Of a stretch of 64,000 nt of DNA, positions 9,901 through 20,146 are shown one piece after another (within the stretch, counting starts at the first letter, position 1; every line of letters starts with the position of its first letter). Below the pieces are notes generated by a model, which worked only from the letters and a program-made list of their open reading frames with translations, was not told the origin of the DNA and did no database searches. Origin of the DNA: Globodera rostochiensis (Eukaryota; Nematoda; Chromadorea; Rhabditida; Heteroderidae); contig JAEVLN010000017.1 of NCBI GenBank assembly GCA_018350325.1, positions 1,016,666 to 1,080,665 on the forward strand. Reading direction: 5' to 3'. The translations under genes and the position numbers were made by a program.

Positions 9901-11226
9901 CGGCAATCCCAATAAATCTTGCTCAATCGTTTCGCTGACGTAGGCCGTGAGTGTTTTCGGCGAGCTGCGTGTTGTTTTGACGACGCACTCAAATTTTCCG
10001 TTGATCGGGACGGGTTCTCCGTTGCAGTTCTTTGCATCGATGTCTGACGGAGATAGTGCCGGCTTCCCAAGTTTGATCCACGTTCGGATCGGAATGATGG
10101 TGGCTTGTGCGCCGGTGTCAACATTCATTCTGTTTTGAACCCCATTGATGGTGATCAGAATTTTCCAATATCGCGGTTGGGTTGTGCCCATAGCCATCAG
10201 ATGTGTTTGGACTCCGATGCTGAGGAATGATCGGTCTTTCCGTGGCGGCGCCTTTGTCGTTTGCCGACAAACTTTTGCGATGTGGCCTTTTCTTTGGCAT
10301 TTCGAGCAGATTGCATCTTTTAGTCGGCAGTCCGCGCGCCAGTGATTTGAAAGTCCGCACGATCCGCAGGGGTGCGTCGGTGGACCACGGAAAAGTTTAC
10401 CTTTTTCCGTAGAATTGGAGGAACCACTTTGCTGGTTGTAACTCCTTTGTTCGCCGTGCTGTTGGAGATAGGGCTTGCTTTTCGAGTCCCTCCATTGCTG
10501 TGGGCGTGCGCGAATAGCGTTGGTCGCAACTGATGGCGACATGAGCGAAAGGGCGCTTTCTTTAACCAATTGGATGGTCCTTAACTCCTCTTCAACCTTC
10601 TTGAGGGTTATTGCCGTCCCCGTTTTCCTTGAATCTTCTAACATTTTCAGACATTTTTGTCTTAAATCGTGGTTTTCATCGCGGAGTGCTATCACCAAGA
10701 TAATGCATTTGAGCTCCTCTTTGGTTAGACTCAAATTAGCATTTTCGCACGACGCGTTGATGAGTGCCACAAGCGACGTAATGTCCTGCCTTGGCTGCTG
10801 CCGAATTTTGAAACAATCGTATCGGCGGACAAACAGAGAGCGTGTTTCAGCGAATAACTCCTTCAGATTGGTGAGGGTCTCTGCCCATTTAATCTGGTCG
10901 GGTAGGGTTGGGCTGACGCTGTCCCTGTATTTGCTGTATTCTTCATCCGCCATTTTACCTAACAGCAGACGGACTTTTGTCGCCTCTGGTAATTCCTTTC
11001 CATCCTCTTCGATGATCTTTCCATACCTCTTAAACCATTGGTCGAATGTATGCCCATTCTCTGGGTCATATTTGAATTTGCCGATCCGTGCATCGATTGA
11101 ATTTGTTAAATTGGCGTTGGCCAAGTCGTTGTTTGCTGGTGTTGCAGCTTTCAACATTTGCTGCACGCGCGCCTCTGATTGCGCTAGCACATTGTCGAGT
11201 ACTCGCTGGAGGGTGGCTGCGTCCAT
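6961..11226 (-). CDS. Gag-Pol polyprotein of the LTR retrotransposon
   Basis: One 1,421-codon frame from ATG 11226 to the stop at 6961 without interruption. In order: a Gag-like region (about 1-280); two CCHC zinc knuckles, CGSCGLSNHWRADC and CSKCQRKGHIAKVC (about 285-320); an aspartic protease with DTGA (near 373); reverse transcriptase with the YLDD active site (about 490-720); RNase H with DASKDGIGATI (about 800-930); an integrase HHCC zinc finger (H...H...CEEC, about 1030-1080); an integrase core with HIDFAGP, DNGTQ and a downstream Glu; and a basic C-terminal tail. The order RT-RNaseH-IN marks Ty3/gypsy (Metaviridae). Gag and Pol share one frame with no frameshift, and there is no envelope gene. 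Dozens of other-frame ORFs here are shadows. Confidence 0.96.
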   Translation of the reverse strand: MDAATLQRVLDNVLAQSEARVQQMLKAATPANNDLANANLTNSIDARIGKFKYDPENGHTFDQWFKRYGKIIEEDGKELPEATKVRLLLGKMADEEYSKYRDSVSPTLPDQIKWAETLTNLKELFAETRSLFVRRYDCFKIRQQPRQDITSLVALINASCENANLSLTKEELKCIILVIALRDENHDLRQKCLKMLEDSRKTGTAITLKKVEEELRTIQLVKESALSLMSPSVATNAIRARPQQWRDSKSKPYLQQHGEQRSYNQQSGSSNSTEKGKLFRGPPTHPCGSCGLSNHWRADCRLKDAICSKCQRKGHIAKVCRQTTKAPPRKDRSFLSIGVQTHLMAMGTTQPRYWKILITINGVQNRMNVDTGAQATIIPIRTWIKLGKPALSPSDIDAKNCNGEPVPINGKFECVVKTTRSSPKTLTAYVSETIEQDLLGLPWIEQLEIIPTEILFQEVRTKARCNPSKTASQHPTNVNDAQSLISALQSDFSEVFSSDLGRCTKAKAHLILKPDAKPVYCKARPVPHGAIDAVNDELDRLLKIGAIKPIEFSHWAAPILAVKKKNGKTRVCIDFSTGLNNALELNRHPLPRPENIYAALNGAAYFSNLDLRDAYLQMELDTESQQLCALNTHRGLFQCQRLPFGVKSAPSIFQHLMDQICAGIPGVFAYLDDGLIATKTLEQHLSAIYQLFTRIKEFGLRIQLEKCKFLQKELLFLGHIISAEGIRPDPSRSKAIRQMPPPHDVSTLRSFLGALNYYGKFVKEMREIRAPLDQLLRKDISWNWKAEQQTAFEKAKEIMTSDLLLTHYDPSLQMVVAADASKDGIGATISHIWPDKSEKVIEHASCTLSDAQQNYSQIEKEALALVFAVQKFHRMLFGHKFTLLTDHKPLLAIFGSKKGIPIYSASRLQRWALIMTNYDFVIKYVNTAAFGQADVLSRLIANYPRPEEDRLIANICTETECYISTVLQSQTDQLPITAKEIAEVTAEDEILSEILRLSRSGWPKKVNDPEFAPYFPKRDEIIGIEGCLMYQQRIIVPSLLRARALKTLHMSHPGIVRMKALARRHFYWPGLDSAIEKVVRECEECQNALKAPTKAPLAPWPPTSQAFQRVHIDFAGPCEDGHMYLILVDSFSKWPEVCLMNTTTSSATIKVLRSVIYRSGVPEEIVSDNGTQFRSAEFAGFCKEFGIKHTFTPPFHPQSNGQVERFVDTFKRAMKKCAKGDKLWAEKMLLSYRTTPSAVLNGHSPDQLFFGRKLRTTLSLIHPRGEQREFVDQKDIRKSQLKYSSQMTKQFDEKHGAKPSEFGPQDPVLLLNYKLGKAHWLPGTIVERVRHSPTYRVLVPSLGKRIVHRHANQLRRRLAFEEDGPTTDREPIPTVHADENHQPPKDQQLPQGSPPLAVRRSRRTIKPRTFYSPPPARKSRH

Positions 11227-11484
11227 TTTTCTTTCTTTGATATGGGTGCTTGTAGATGAAAAACCTCGTCTCGAGGAACCTCAACCCGTCTAGGGTTTGT
11301 TGGTTTTTTCGACGATGTAAACCGCACCCGGCGGAACCTCACCCGCCTGGGGTTTGTTGGTTTTTCGAAGATTTCCGCGAAGTTGAAAATCCGCACGAGA
11401 TTTTCAACTTCCCACACAAGCAGAATCAGCACGAGATTATGCTTGTTGAATGTGTTGCTGGTCAGTAGCTGACTGCGCCAAAAT

Positions 11485-11712
11485 TGTTGTGTCCTTGTCC
11501 GATAGGGTTAACAACAATTGAAGAATAAATTTTATTGAAGAATAAATAAATTAACAAATGGTGGACGGAGGTCAAGTTTGGTTGGGAGTTGAATAATAAT
11601 AGAAGTGAAAGGACCGAGGGAGCGGGGGAGTAAAGAGTGGAGGAAAAATGATATGTAATCAATGGGTCAATCGATAAGACGGAACGCCAAGGATGACCGT
11701 TCCTCTCCAACA
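11485..11712 (-). repeat. 5' LTR
   Basis: A 228-bp LTR upstream of the gag-pol frame; it should hold the element promoter. It is indistinguishable by eye from the 3' LTR. Confidence 0.95.
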
Positions 11713-11844
11713 GTAATATATTAGCATTAATAAAGTATGATTCCCCCCATCGTTTGAACTTTCTGCACTTTCGTTCGATTTACGCGTCTCTTTATGGGCT
11801 CGTACCAAACGCTGACCAACGCCTTTCGAAACATCGAACTAAAA

Positions 11845-14006
11845 TTAATTAAAAATAAAAAATTGCCTAATTAAATGCTTTAAAAATGCTTTAAACCTTG
11901 TCATCGCGTAAATAATGAAATTTACTGAAAAATTGAAGCAATAAAGGTAAAGCGTGTTGGAAATGAATGCAAAATATTGCTCATAAATTGCACTGTTTGT
12001 GATGGAATTGAGCACAAATTTTAGAATATTCCGCAAATTGTAGGGCAAATTCAATGCGACAAAAACAATTGGGATCACAAACAGAATAATGTTGTTACAT
12101 TTGACTTCAGAGGACACGGTGGAAGTGCCTAAATTCAATTTTTAATTTTGCAAAAACATTTAAAACATTTCAAATTATTATACTTTTGCCTTGTATAATG
12201 TTGATGGATCGAATTTTGAAAAGAATGATCACATTGGCAGTTACGATAACTGTCAACGGCAAAACGAATGTGAAGAAAAGTCGGGGCCAATAAAATAAAA
12301 TCTAAAATGTTCAATTTCTTTTTTTTATTTAAAACATTTCAATTTAATTTGCTTACGTAAGCAGAGGACGCCTCATAATTGTAATTGCATTTAACGCTGA
12401 CATCGGACGACGCTTTGACGAGAATTGCGACCGCGGAATTTTGCATATTTTCGAGAGCAAAAGCCAAATTGAAATTGAACAAAATGATGGGAATCAGCCA
12501 GACAACAATGATTTTCCACCGACTCAGTTTCGAATTCTTTTTTTTAAATAAATTTAATTAAATGAAAAAGTGCGTTGTTTAGCCGGATATCCGCCGCGGT
12601 TATATCCGGGTATGGATGGATACGGACGGATAAGGAATTTTAAAAAAATGGGACCGACACGGATGGATACGGATATGAAAAAATCCATTTAGGTATCCGG
12701 ATATATCCGCTGTATATCCGCGGATATAAATTTTGAAAAAATGAGACGGATATATCCGCCGGACACGGATTTAAACATTTCGTCAGTGGACAACCCGTCA
12801 GTGAAGGACAATCCGTACAATTCGTCAGTGGAGGACAATCCGTCAAAGGACAATCCGTCAGTGAAGGACAATCCGTCAGTGCCCAATCCGTCAGTGGACA
12901 ATCCGTCCGTGAAGGACAATCCGTCAGTGAAGGACAATCCGTCAGTGAAGGACAATCCGTCAAAGGACATACGGTCAGTGAAGGACAATCCGTCAGTGTC
13001 CAATCCGTCAGTGAAGGACAATCCGTCAGTGAAGGACAGTCCATCAAAGGACAATCGGTCAGTGAAGGACAATCCGTCAGTGTCCAATCCGTCAGTGAAG
13101 GACAATCCGTCAGTGAAGGACAATCCGTCAAAGGACAATCCGTCAGTGAAGGACAATCCGTCAATGTCCAATCCGTCAGTGGACAATCCGTCCGTGAAGG
13201 ACAATCCGTCAGTGAAGGACAATCCGTCAGTGAAGGACAGTCCATCAAAGGACAATCGGTCAGTGAAGGACAATCCGTCAGTGTCCAATCCGTCAGTGAA
13301 GGACAATCCGTCAGTGAAGGACAATCCGTCAAAGGACAATCCGTCAGTGAAGGACAATCCGTCAATGTCCAATCCGTCAGTGGACAATCCGTCCGTGAAG
13401 GACAATCCGTCAGTGAAGGACAATCCGTCAGTGAAGGACAGTCCATCAAAGGACAATCGGTCAGTGAAGGACAATCCGTCAGTGGACAATCCGTCAAAGG
13501 AAAATCACAGACGGATTGTCCCTAGCTTCGGGTGAGCGCTACCCCCCCCCCCCCCCCCACGACGCGACGCACCTTTAAATGCTGCAGGGGAAAAACAATG
13601 CAAAAAAAGCGTTCGGCCGTCAACGAAATCATGGCAAAACTGCTTACATAAACGGGCGTGTTGAATAAATATTCGGTCATTGCGCACGTCCAAAAATTGA
13701 GCACATCAAAGCGAAAGAGCGGCTGCAAGAAGAAGTCCAGGAGAAGGACGGAGTCGGAGCACAGCAAAACCAACAAATAAATGTTCACATAATTCTAAAT
13801 TAATTTTTAAAAAACATTTTATTATTAATGCAAAAAAATGGCACACACTTGCCGCCATTTACCTTTCGCAGATCGGAAAGAACAATCGTTAAAAATGCGA
13901 CGGCATTTCCGATTAGGCCAAATATTGAAATGGCAAATGGAACGTAAATGATTTCGTTTCCGATTGTCACATTTGTCGACGCATTGGCCGCGTTCAGTGC
14001 ACTCAT
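11845..14006 (-). CDS. Class A (rhodopsin-type) GPCR, neuropeptide-receptor-like
   Basis: Five exons join in phase: 14006-13863, 13794-13573, 12536-12357, 12301-12184 and 12128-11845, giving about 315 residues. The N-terminus has N-glycosylation sites (NAS, NVT). TM1 has GLIGNAVAF, TM2 has NIYLLVLLCSDS, and TM3 ends in SLTAERFFCIVFPL, so the usual DRY is ERF. TM4 and a Cys-containing loop lie in exon 3, TM5 (FVLPLTVIVTANVIILF) in exon 4, and TM6-TM7 (NFSVNFIIYAM) in exon 5. The pattern is closest to FMRFamide/DMSR-type peptide receptors, but the ligand cannot be told. The second intron (1,036 bp) is swollen by a minisatellite and a palindromic repeat. The C-terminal tail is short (about 17 residues). 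Confidence 0.85.
12575..12780. repeat. GGATATCCG palindromic repeat in the GPCR intron
   Basis: Many overlapping GGATATCCGC, GGATACGGA and TATATCCG words, self-complementary in both directions. Probably a MITE interior like the other palindromic-hexamer elements here. Clear ends were not found. Confidence 0.5.
12781..13515. repeat. Minisatellite, GTCAGTGAAGGACAATCC unit
   Basis: About 40 tandem copies of an 18-bp unit, with 9- and 12-bp variants (GTCAAAGGACAATCC, GTCAGTGTCCAATCC) in a higher-order pattern. The unit length is a multiple of three and lacks stops, so it stays open in several frames on both strands; this is not a gene. It lies in intron 2 of the GPCR gene and is followed by a run of at least 15 C. 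Confidence 0.9.
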
Positions 14007-16425
14007 TTTTTTACGTCGTAAATCTTAAAAAAAAAGAATAAAATTCCAAATTTAAAAAAAAAAATTGCTTCTACAATTACATTTATTATCAATACAACAA
14101 ATACGGTGCCGCCAGTCGGTGTCCAGTGTCCAAAGTTTGACCTTTTTGTCAATAAAATTGACAAAAATCCAAAAAAGGAAAGGATTAATTACATACAAAA
14201 CGAAGTACGCATTTACGCACATACATTTCTCCAAATAAGGCACACAACGCTTTAATGAAAGTACAACAAATTCCTCAGGGCAGGGACGTGGCCCCCGGGG
14301 GGAAGAATGGAATTCCCTCCACCCCCGAGGGCCTACTTTTTATTAACAAAATCCCCAGTACAGTCGGAAAGCCCAAAAATTTCGCAAAAATTCAACCCAA
14401 AAAGAAAAAGGAAAAATTAAAAAGATTCTTAATACCTATTTTATAAACGACGACTGAACTTATTTGTTAGGGTAAAAAGAGAAATATTTTTATCTAATTT
14501 AGTAATTAGAAAGGCATAGGCAATTTGATTTGCTGGCGGCTCCAACAACAAAATAAAATTTGAAATGGCTTATACAGACAATGAAATGCTTTCTTCATAA
14601 TCGAATTCTCCGAGAAAGCGCTAACAATTCTGAGAAAATTTAATAACATTATTTACCTATTTTATTTTTATTTATAATTAGCGATTTTGGCCGGAAATTA
14701 TTAAAGCATTTTTCGTTTTTTTAGATCAGTTGACAATAACCTTTGAAATATTTTAAACATATTAAAGAAAAGTGTTTTTTTATTATTAGCAATAATATTT
14801 CAAAATTTAAAAACTTGGGAAATAAACATAATTTAGTAAAAGCGGTGCTCACAATTGTTTAATGTCGATTGGCTTCAGTCAATCAATCTGAAAACTATGG
14901 TCGGGCAGGCATAGAAATGTGGGTTTTCTTGAGTCGAGAAATTTTCGAACTCGTTCTTGATTCTCGAGGTAAATTCTCCTTTTTGATTTGGGGGAAGAAG
15001 CTAAGGACGATTGCTACGACCCCCGCGGCGTTGCTCCCATAGCTCCAATCACAGCCGAGTGCCCGAGAGCCGAAACTCGGCCCTTTTTCGACCGACTCGT
15101 TAATTAAAAACTTTTTTGGCATAAGAATTGTGTGACCAAAACATTTTGAAAATCTTAAAAAATTAGTTTTCTCTCGAGAGGCGCAATTTGAGAAGATTAA
15201 TTATCATTAAATTTCATACAATATTTTTAATATTATTTTTCATATCTTATTTTTGCGCTTTCAAAAAAACGTAAAAAATATTTTTAGATTTTTTCTGTCG
15301 AATTTTTAGAGAATCTTCAAGTTTAGTGACGTTTAAAAATATATTTTTATTGTCCGTTCTTTTGTCTGCAATAAAAATTATTTATGGGATCATTTTTATG
15401 GTTATTAAAAAAGATCATAGAAAAAAGGTAATTAAACGAACGAAATTAATTAAGTCTAATTGTCCCATTGAGGAAAAGATAAAAAAACGGCGCCGCGACA
15501 AGTCAATGTTTATGTCAGAAATTTAAAAGCTTTTTTAGTATATTTATAAAATAATTAGGTAATTTTACATTCAAAAATAATTCCGTGCACATGCATAAAT
15601 AAATTGGCCATGGCATGACACACATTTGGCCAAACTTTAAAAATTGTTGGAAGCGATAAGGGCGAGTGAAGTGAAGGAAACTTCCGTTGAATGATTGAAT
15701 TGGCGGGGCGGCGGCCACACTTTGCCAGAAATACGGCGGAAGGCGTTGACAGAACTTTTTGCATTGTCCGTCCGTCCTTTTTTTTAATTTAAAATATTTT
15801 ATATGCTAATTATGTTTCAAATTTAGTAATTGCTTTAAACAATAACATGTGCCGTCCGTTATTTCCCCTAAAATATTGTTTTAATTGCAATAATCAATTA
15901 GGTACCTAATAATTAATTTAATTGACACTTTTCTCTTCCCGCCGATGGCTGTCAATGATGCGGACAATTCATTTCCATTTGCCCATCCCCCCGACCCCCG
16001 GCCGCCGTCCGAATTGGATTTTGAGACGGTGAATTAATTAATTAATTAATAATAATTAACGGCTTAGCAATTCGTAACATCGACAATTTAGATGCTCCGA
16101 TATCGCTTTCAGATCCCAATTTTCATAAGCACCAAACACCGTTTTGATCAGAGAATGAATGAGGTGTATATAAATAATATTCAAATCAAATTATGTAAAA
16201 GTAAAAATACCAATTTGCTTAAAATTTGGCTAAAAAAAGTCTTTTATTGATCGGACGGACGGGCGCTTTAGTTAGGCAATTACGTTTTATCAGTTTTTAT
16301 TCAAACCGATTGATTGCATTTTTGCAATAATTAATTGTAAAGCGACGCGGCGTTTGTAAAGAAATTTAAAATTAAAAATATATATTTATATTAAAATTAT
16401 CATTTTTTTATAAATAAAATTACAG
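14007..16425. other. Intergenic region, only weak coding candidates
   Basis: Three segments were considered. 14052-14243 (minus) has a hydrophobic stretch, FVLYVINPFLFWIFVNF, that could be a stray receptor exon. 15555-15764 (minus) starts with ATG and gives 69 residues without a known domain. 15326-15526 (plus) starts with a hydrophobic segment but lacks an ATG there. None has splice sites or family support. 14278-14345 begins CAGGGACGTGGCCCCCGGGG, like the end of the hAT-like element at 53595-53860. TTAA-type palindromes occur near 16030. Confidence 0.4.
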
Positions 16426-17289
16426 TTTTTCGCCGATGGAAAACCGTACAGGGACCAATGTTTTTTGGACCGAATGACACATTTGGCCTATTTTGAAGGC
16501 TGCGAATACATTCAACAAAAATGGAACACAAATTGCGGTGATGAGCAGGAATATTTTGAATTGTGTCGTGTACTGCTCGAACATGTTTGGGCAAGTTTCG
16601 CCTTATTTATATATACGTATATATATCGTATGAAAGCCAAATATAAAATGGAAAAAAATTTGATTTGCGCATTTTTGCCAACTTCACCTCAGCCTCGCCC
16701 CACTTAGGCCAGGCATTCCTTCTATTCTCGCCAAAACTGCGACAACAGTCGTTGGTATAACAACTTTCGTTCCCTTGGCAAAACCACCATGTTTCTGTTC
16801 GGGGGAATGGCACTCGGATCCGGCATCGGAGGAATTGTCGGCTTCGGCGTCAGCTTGGCTCTGCTGCAGGCCTCCGAGTCGGCAACTTCCGTCGCGCTTG
16901 GTGCAGCGTCCACAGCGGCGGCCTGCACTGGTCGAATTTAAAGACGCGTACATATAAACACTCTTGTAATCTCCCATGGGGGATTAATTTTCAACCTACT
17001 CAGAGAGTGGGGAATTATAAGAGAGTGGGGGATTATTAGAGGTGGGGGGGGGGGGATTATTGGAGATTGGGGGATTACAAGAGTGTTTACGGTATCATCA
17101 TGTAACTCACTGCATTTCCAAAGCTAAGCTGGGACCGCCTCGTCCAAGTTGGGCGCCACTGCTGTCGCGAGTTCGACGGTGGCCAAGGCACTTGGCTCCG
17201 CCGGCACAAAATTTGGCCTTAAAATTGGTGCCACCACTGGGGGCGCCGTAACCGGTGGATTTATTGGCCTGCGGTACAGTTTTATGTGA
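16426..17289 (+). CDS. Unrecognised protein with two Gly-rich membrane segments (5' end missing)
   Basis: Three exons join in phase. 16426-16590 follows a TTACAG acceptor and holds the motif CFLDRMTHLAYFEGCEYI with several Cys. It is followed by a GC donor (TGG|GCAAGT). 16708-16930 contains LFGGMALGSGIGGIVGFG. 17129-17289 contains GATTGGAVTGGFIG and stops after RYSFM. That makes 182 residues. The Gly-zipper-like hydrophobic segments suggest a small membrane protein, perhaps organellar. The first exon with the start codon was not found in 15.9-16.4 kb. The last intron carries a MITE. The first-exon motif FLDRM.H recurs in the segment at 17444-17773, so the two are likely paralogous. No function is proposed. 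Confidence 0.5.
16949..17094. mobile_element. MITE with TACCGTAAACACTC-type ends
   Basis: The left arm TAAACACTCTTGTAATC is mirrored at the right by GATTACAAGAGTGTTTA followed by CGGTA. The interior has GGGGGATTAT repeats. It lies wholly within an intron of the plus-strand gene. The TACCGTA terminus is shared with the element at 37461-37546. Confidence 0.7.
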
Positions 17290-17443
17290 TGACAGAGCTG
17301 CGGGTAGAAAATGGGGCCAAAAACCGAACCAGCAATTGTCCACGACAACAGACAACGCCATCCATTGAATTTTAGTGAAGCTGGCGTTTACTTTTATTGC
17401 TCATTAAATTTTTTAAATTATTTTTCTGTCGTAAATCACAAAG

Positions 17444-17773
17444 CTTGCTGCTATTTTAATTTTAAAAATATTCCGTAAAATCTGGCCCATATTTAGGGAG
17501 AAGCTGGTCAAATTGTTCAACAAAAACACTTGCCCAAAGTCCAAAAAGAACCAGCAGCAGCACAACAATTTGGCGTTGCCGTACGGGAAGCGTGTCTTTT
17601 TGGACCGAATGGCACACCAATTCGACGACAATTATATCTTCGGCTATCTCTTTGGCCATGCCCGTCTTCCGGAGTGGGACCAGCGCGTGGCGGAGGCGTT
17701 ACGCGTGGCGGAAACCGCGCTGGCAACGCGGGAAGGCATTGTGGAGGGCACTGAAGCGGGTGAAGAACAGTGA
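17444..17773 (+). CDS. Unrecognised coding segment, paralogous to the 16.4-kb exon
   Basis: An open frame after an AAAG acceptor-like site. It has an amphipathic basic N-terminal part (LKIFRKIWPIFREKLVKLF), a Gln/Asn stretch, then YGKRVFLDRMAHQFDDNYIF and an acidic Ala/Glu-rich end before the stop. The VFLDRM.H motif matches CFLDRMTH in the gene 1 kb upstream. No ATG lies at the start, so upstream exons are missing or this is a decayed copy. A minus-strand frame over the same DNA is Pro/Arg-rich and looks like a shadow. Confidence 0.35.
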   Translation, partial: LAAILILKIFRKIWPIFREKLVKLFNKNTCPKSKKNQQQHNNLALPYGKRVFLDRMAHQFDDNYIFGYLFGHARLPEWDQRVAEALRVAETALATREGIVEGTEAGEEQ

Positions 17774-19125
17774 CAGTGACAGTGCGTGGCGTCAACAGTC
17801 CACGGAACAATTCGGTTCCGCCGATTAGTGCCTTTTTCGAATTGGCCACAATTTTTCGGCACTGAATTCACCCGTTTCACGCGGCGAGTGTACAAAAATT
17901 ACCATAAAAAATGGTAAAACTCGAGGTCTTTGCAATATTCTGATGCTTTTTTTGTTTCTTTTGTGTTCGTTTGATTAAACTTTCGCACTTAATCGTATTG
18001 GATGTGGTTTAGAAACAATTAAAAAGTGAAGTGATGTTGGATTGGTGGGGGGACTCAAGCATATCGGACAACAAAGTTCATGTGTTTGCAAAGCTCCTAA
18101 TGCACCCCGGCAAAATTTTGAATACGACACGACGAAAACGTGTTGAAATATTTTATTTGCTGCAGCTGACCTTCTCTTTTGCTGCGCTAATTAGTTAGTT
18201 AAAAAATGCCACCATTTATCTATCGATTCCCTCCCTATCTCATCGTTAGCATCTATGGGATCTCGATTAATTTGTAATATTTCCATCTCTGGGATCTCGA
18301 TTAATTTGTAATATTTCTTCAAATTCTCAAAAATCTGCATCAATCACTGCCACGACACTCTTGCGGGCGGTGGCCAAACACCGGAGGCGATTGTGACCGA
18401 GTGCCGGAGTTTGTGGAGATGACTATGGAAGAAGCTGGCGACGGCTTCCTCTTCTTTACTGCACTCATTATGTTTTGATTAGTGATGGAGCCGTATCCCC
18501 CCTCCCACTTTATTGTGTACTCTCCCTAATCCCATATTTTGGGTTTGAGGATTGAAAACAATGTTCAGTGGTTGCAGCACAAAATATTTCTGATTGAGCA
18601 TTATTAAAAGGATCGCGCGTTAGGGCGATTTTCACGTCAATTCACATGGAATTCGTAATATTTGCAATTACAGTGAAACAAATCAAAAAATTGAATAAGT
18701 GAATCTTGTTATAAAAAAATCAAATAGGCAACCAAAAAATGAACGAATTACCAATTTTTTGAATGATAATATTTATTTGTGACGAATGACCATGAGGATA
18801 AAATTTTTAGGCCCGAGAGCTGTTCGAAAACAGACGAATAAAAATAAAATTATGAGGAAATCAAAGAAGCATCAAATGTTGCTTTGTTGTTCCAATAAAA
18901 GTGGTGACCCAACGATGCCGGCGGGCGAAGTTCCTTTATAAAATATTGCTAAATGGCTGTGTGGTGGTATAACTTTTTGATTTAAAAAGATACACCAAAA
19001 TGAACATAAAACAAATAAATTGGGAATTTTTAATTGAATGGAGAAATCTTCAAATTTTGGGTTCGATGCCTTATTTCCTGATTTAGTCGACCAGGGCATT
19101 CTTACTTATGTATATATTTACAATC
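17774..19125. other. Intergenic, no gene recognised
   Basis: 18245-18320 contains a direct duplication of GGGATCTCGATTAATTTG. A 43-codon minus frame starting at ATG 18477 (MSAVKKRKPSPASS...) could be an exon but has no supporting neighbours. The rest is AT-rich and featureless. Confidence 0.4.
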
Positions 19126-19580
19126 CTACCTACCCCAGCAATTCTCTTCGTTCATCAACAAGGTACCGTAGTGTTTTGACGTTTTTGGCACCGGAGTTCT
19201 TATGATTACTGTATGTTCAGTTAGCGGAGGGGTTGGAGATGGTGGCAATGGAAAGTTTTGTTGCGTTGACTGAAATTGTCGCAAATGTATGCTGGTCGCT
19301 GCTGCTGACCCGTTGTTGTTGGTGTTGGAAAGATGAAAATGCGGCTGCTGATCTGTGGAATGTGGATGGGAGAAAAGGTTGTTGCTGCTGCCCCCTTTCT
19401 GTTGTTGCTGTTGGACGTCGTCCTCCGCCGAAGACGACGAATTGTTGGACGGACATTGAAGAAGCGCTGCGTTACCCGAACAATTTGGATGTTGAGACTT
19501 TTGCGGAGGTCGATTCGGTTGCTTTTCGTGAGATCGTTGACGCAGGGTCTGCTGCTGTTGTTGGTTATGGTAATGGTTAT
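19126..19580 (-). CDS. Gln/Asn/Ser-rich terminal exon, probably the tail of the flippase gene
   Basis: The minus strand is open for 151 codons after the acceptor TTTTCCAG and ends with a stop after NCWGR. Composition is strongly biased (QQQQQ, SNNSSSS, PPSPTPP), with poly-Gln runs coded by mixed CAA/CAG, typical of a disordered protein tail. It lies downstream of the last recognised flippase exon on the same strand with no other gene between. The phase does not match that exon directly (0 versus 1), so another small exon or an inner acceptor (for example ACAACAG) is needed. It could also be the end of an independent gene. Confidence 0.5.
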
Positions 19581-20146
19581 CTGGAAAATCCGTTTTTTTA
19601 ATTAATAAATATAAATTATTAATTCAAATTGTCGAACAACGGAATAACATAGAAATATAATAAATGTGACCGCTTTTTACCAAAATGCTTTCCATTTGAG
19701 CCAGAACATTCTTCAAACCCATCATCATACGGCTGTCTAAAAATTTAAAAATAAATAACACCCGCGCATTCTAATATGATCCAGGGATCCCAGAATGCCT
19801 TATTGTTTGCCATATTTTTAACTGTAAAAAATTCCCATTTTTTAATCGGAAAATGTGAGAATTCCCAAAAATAGTGACCCTTGATTCGTACAATTTGAAG
19901 TTTTTTTGGTTGCAAATCTCTTAAAAAATTGATCTGAGATCCCTGAAATGATCATCAGTGCTGTTGACAATATTGTTCTAATTGTCAAATAAAAAATTTA
20001 ATGTCATCTCAAGTCTGGTGGGCGGTACTTTTGGAATTCTAATTAAACAGATCAATTTAATTTAATTCAAAAAAAAAGATTCCCTGAATAGAAAGTTGAT
20101 TAAAGAAAAGATTAAAAACAGCCGCAGCATAAAAACTATACCTTAC

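Larger units (their letters stand above)
6703..11712 (-). mobile_element. Complete Ty3/gypsy-type LTR retrotransposon
   Basis: A 5,010-bp element with two 228-bp LTRs (11485-11712 is the 5' LTR, 6703-6930 the 3' LTR) that look identical by eye. Both LTRs have TG...CA ends. The 5-bp target duplication GTAAT lies at 6698-6702 and 11713-11717. Beside the 5' LTR the minus strand reads TGGCGCAGTCAGC, a plausible tRNA primer-binding site. Beside the 3' LTR it reads AAAGAGGGAGGTG, a purine-rich polypurine tract. One long gag-pol frame fills the interior. Matching LTRs, a perfect duplication and an unbroken frame indicate recent insertion. Confidence 0.95.

Noticed and set aside
10475..11293. 272-codon plus frame
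   Set aside because: Antisense shadow of the gag region; no motifs.
12741..13535. A 264-codon plus frame of VKDNPS repeats and 285/266-codon minus frames
   Set aside because: All come from an 18-bp minisatellite inside the GPCR intron and are open on both strands by unit length, not by selection.
14895..15122. 75-codon minus frame
   Set aside because: No conserved motif, neighbours or splice sites; contains CTCGAG-type words like a MITE fragment.
19233..19601. Cys/Val-rich plus frame of 122 codons
   Set aside because: The opposite strand shows a typical Q/N-rich exon with a splice acceptor; the plus frame is its shadow.
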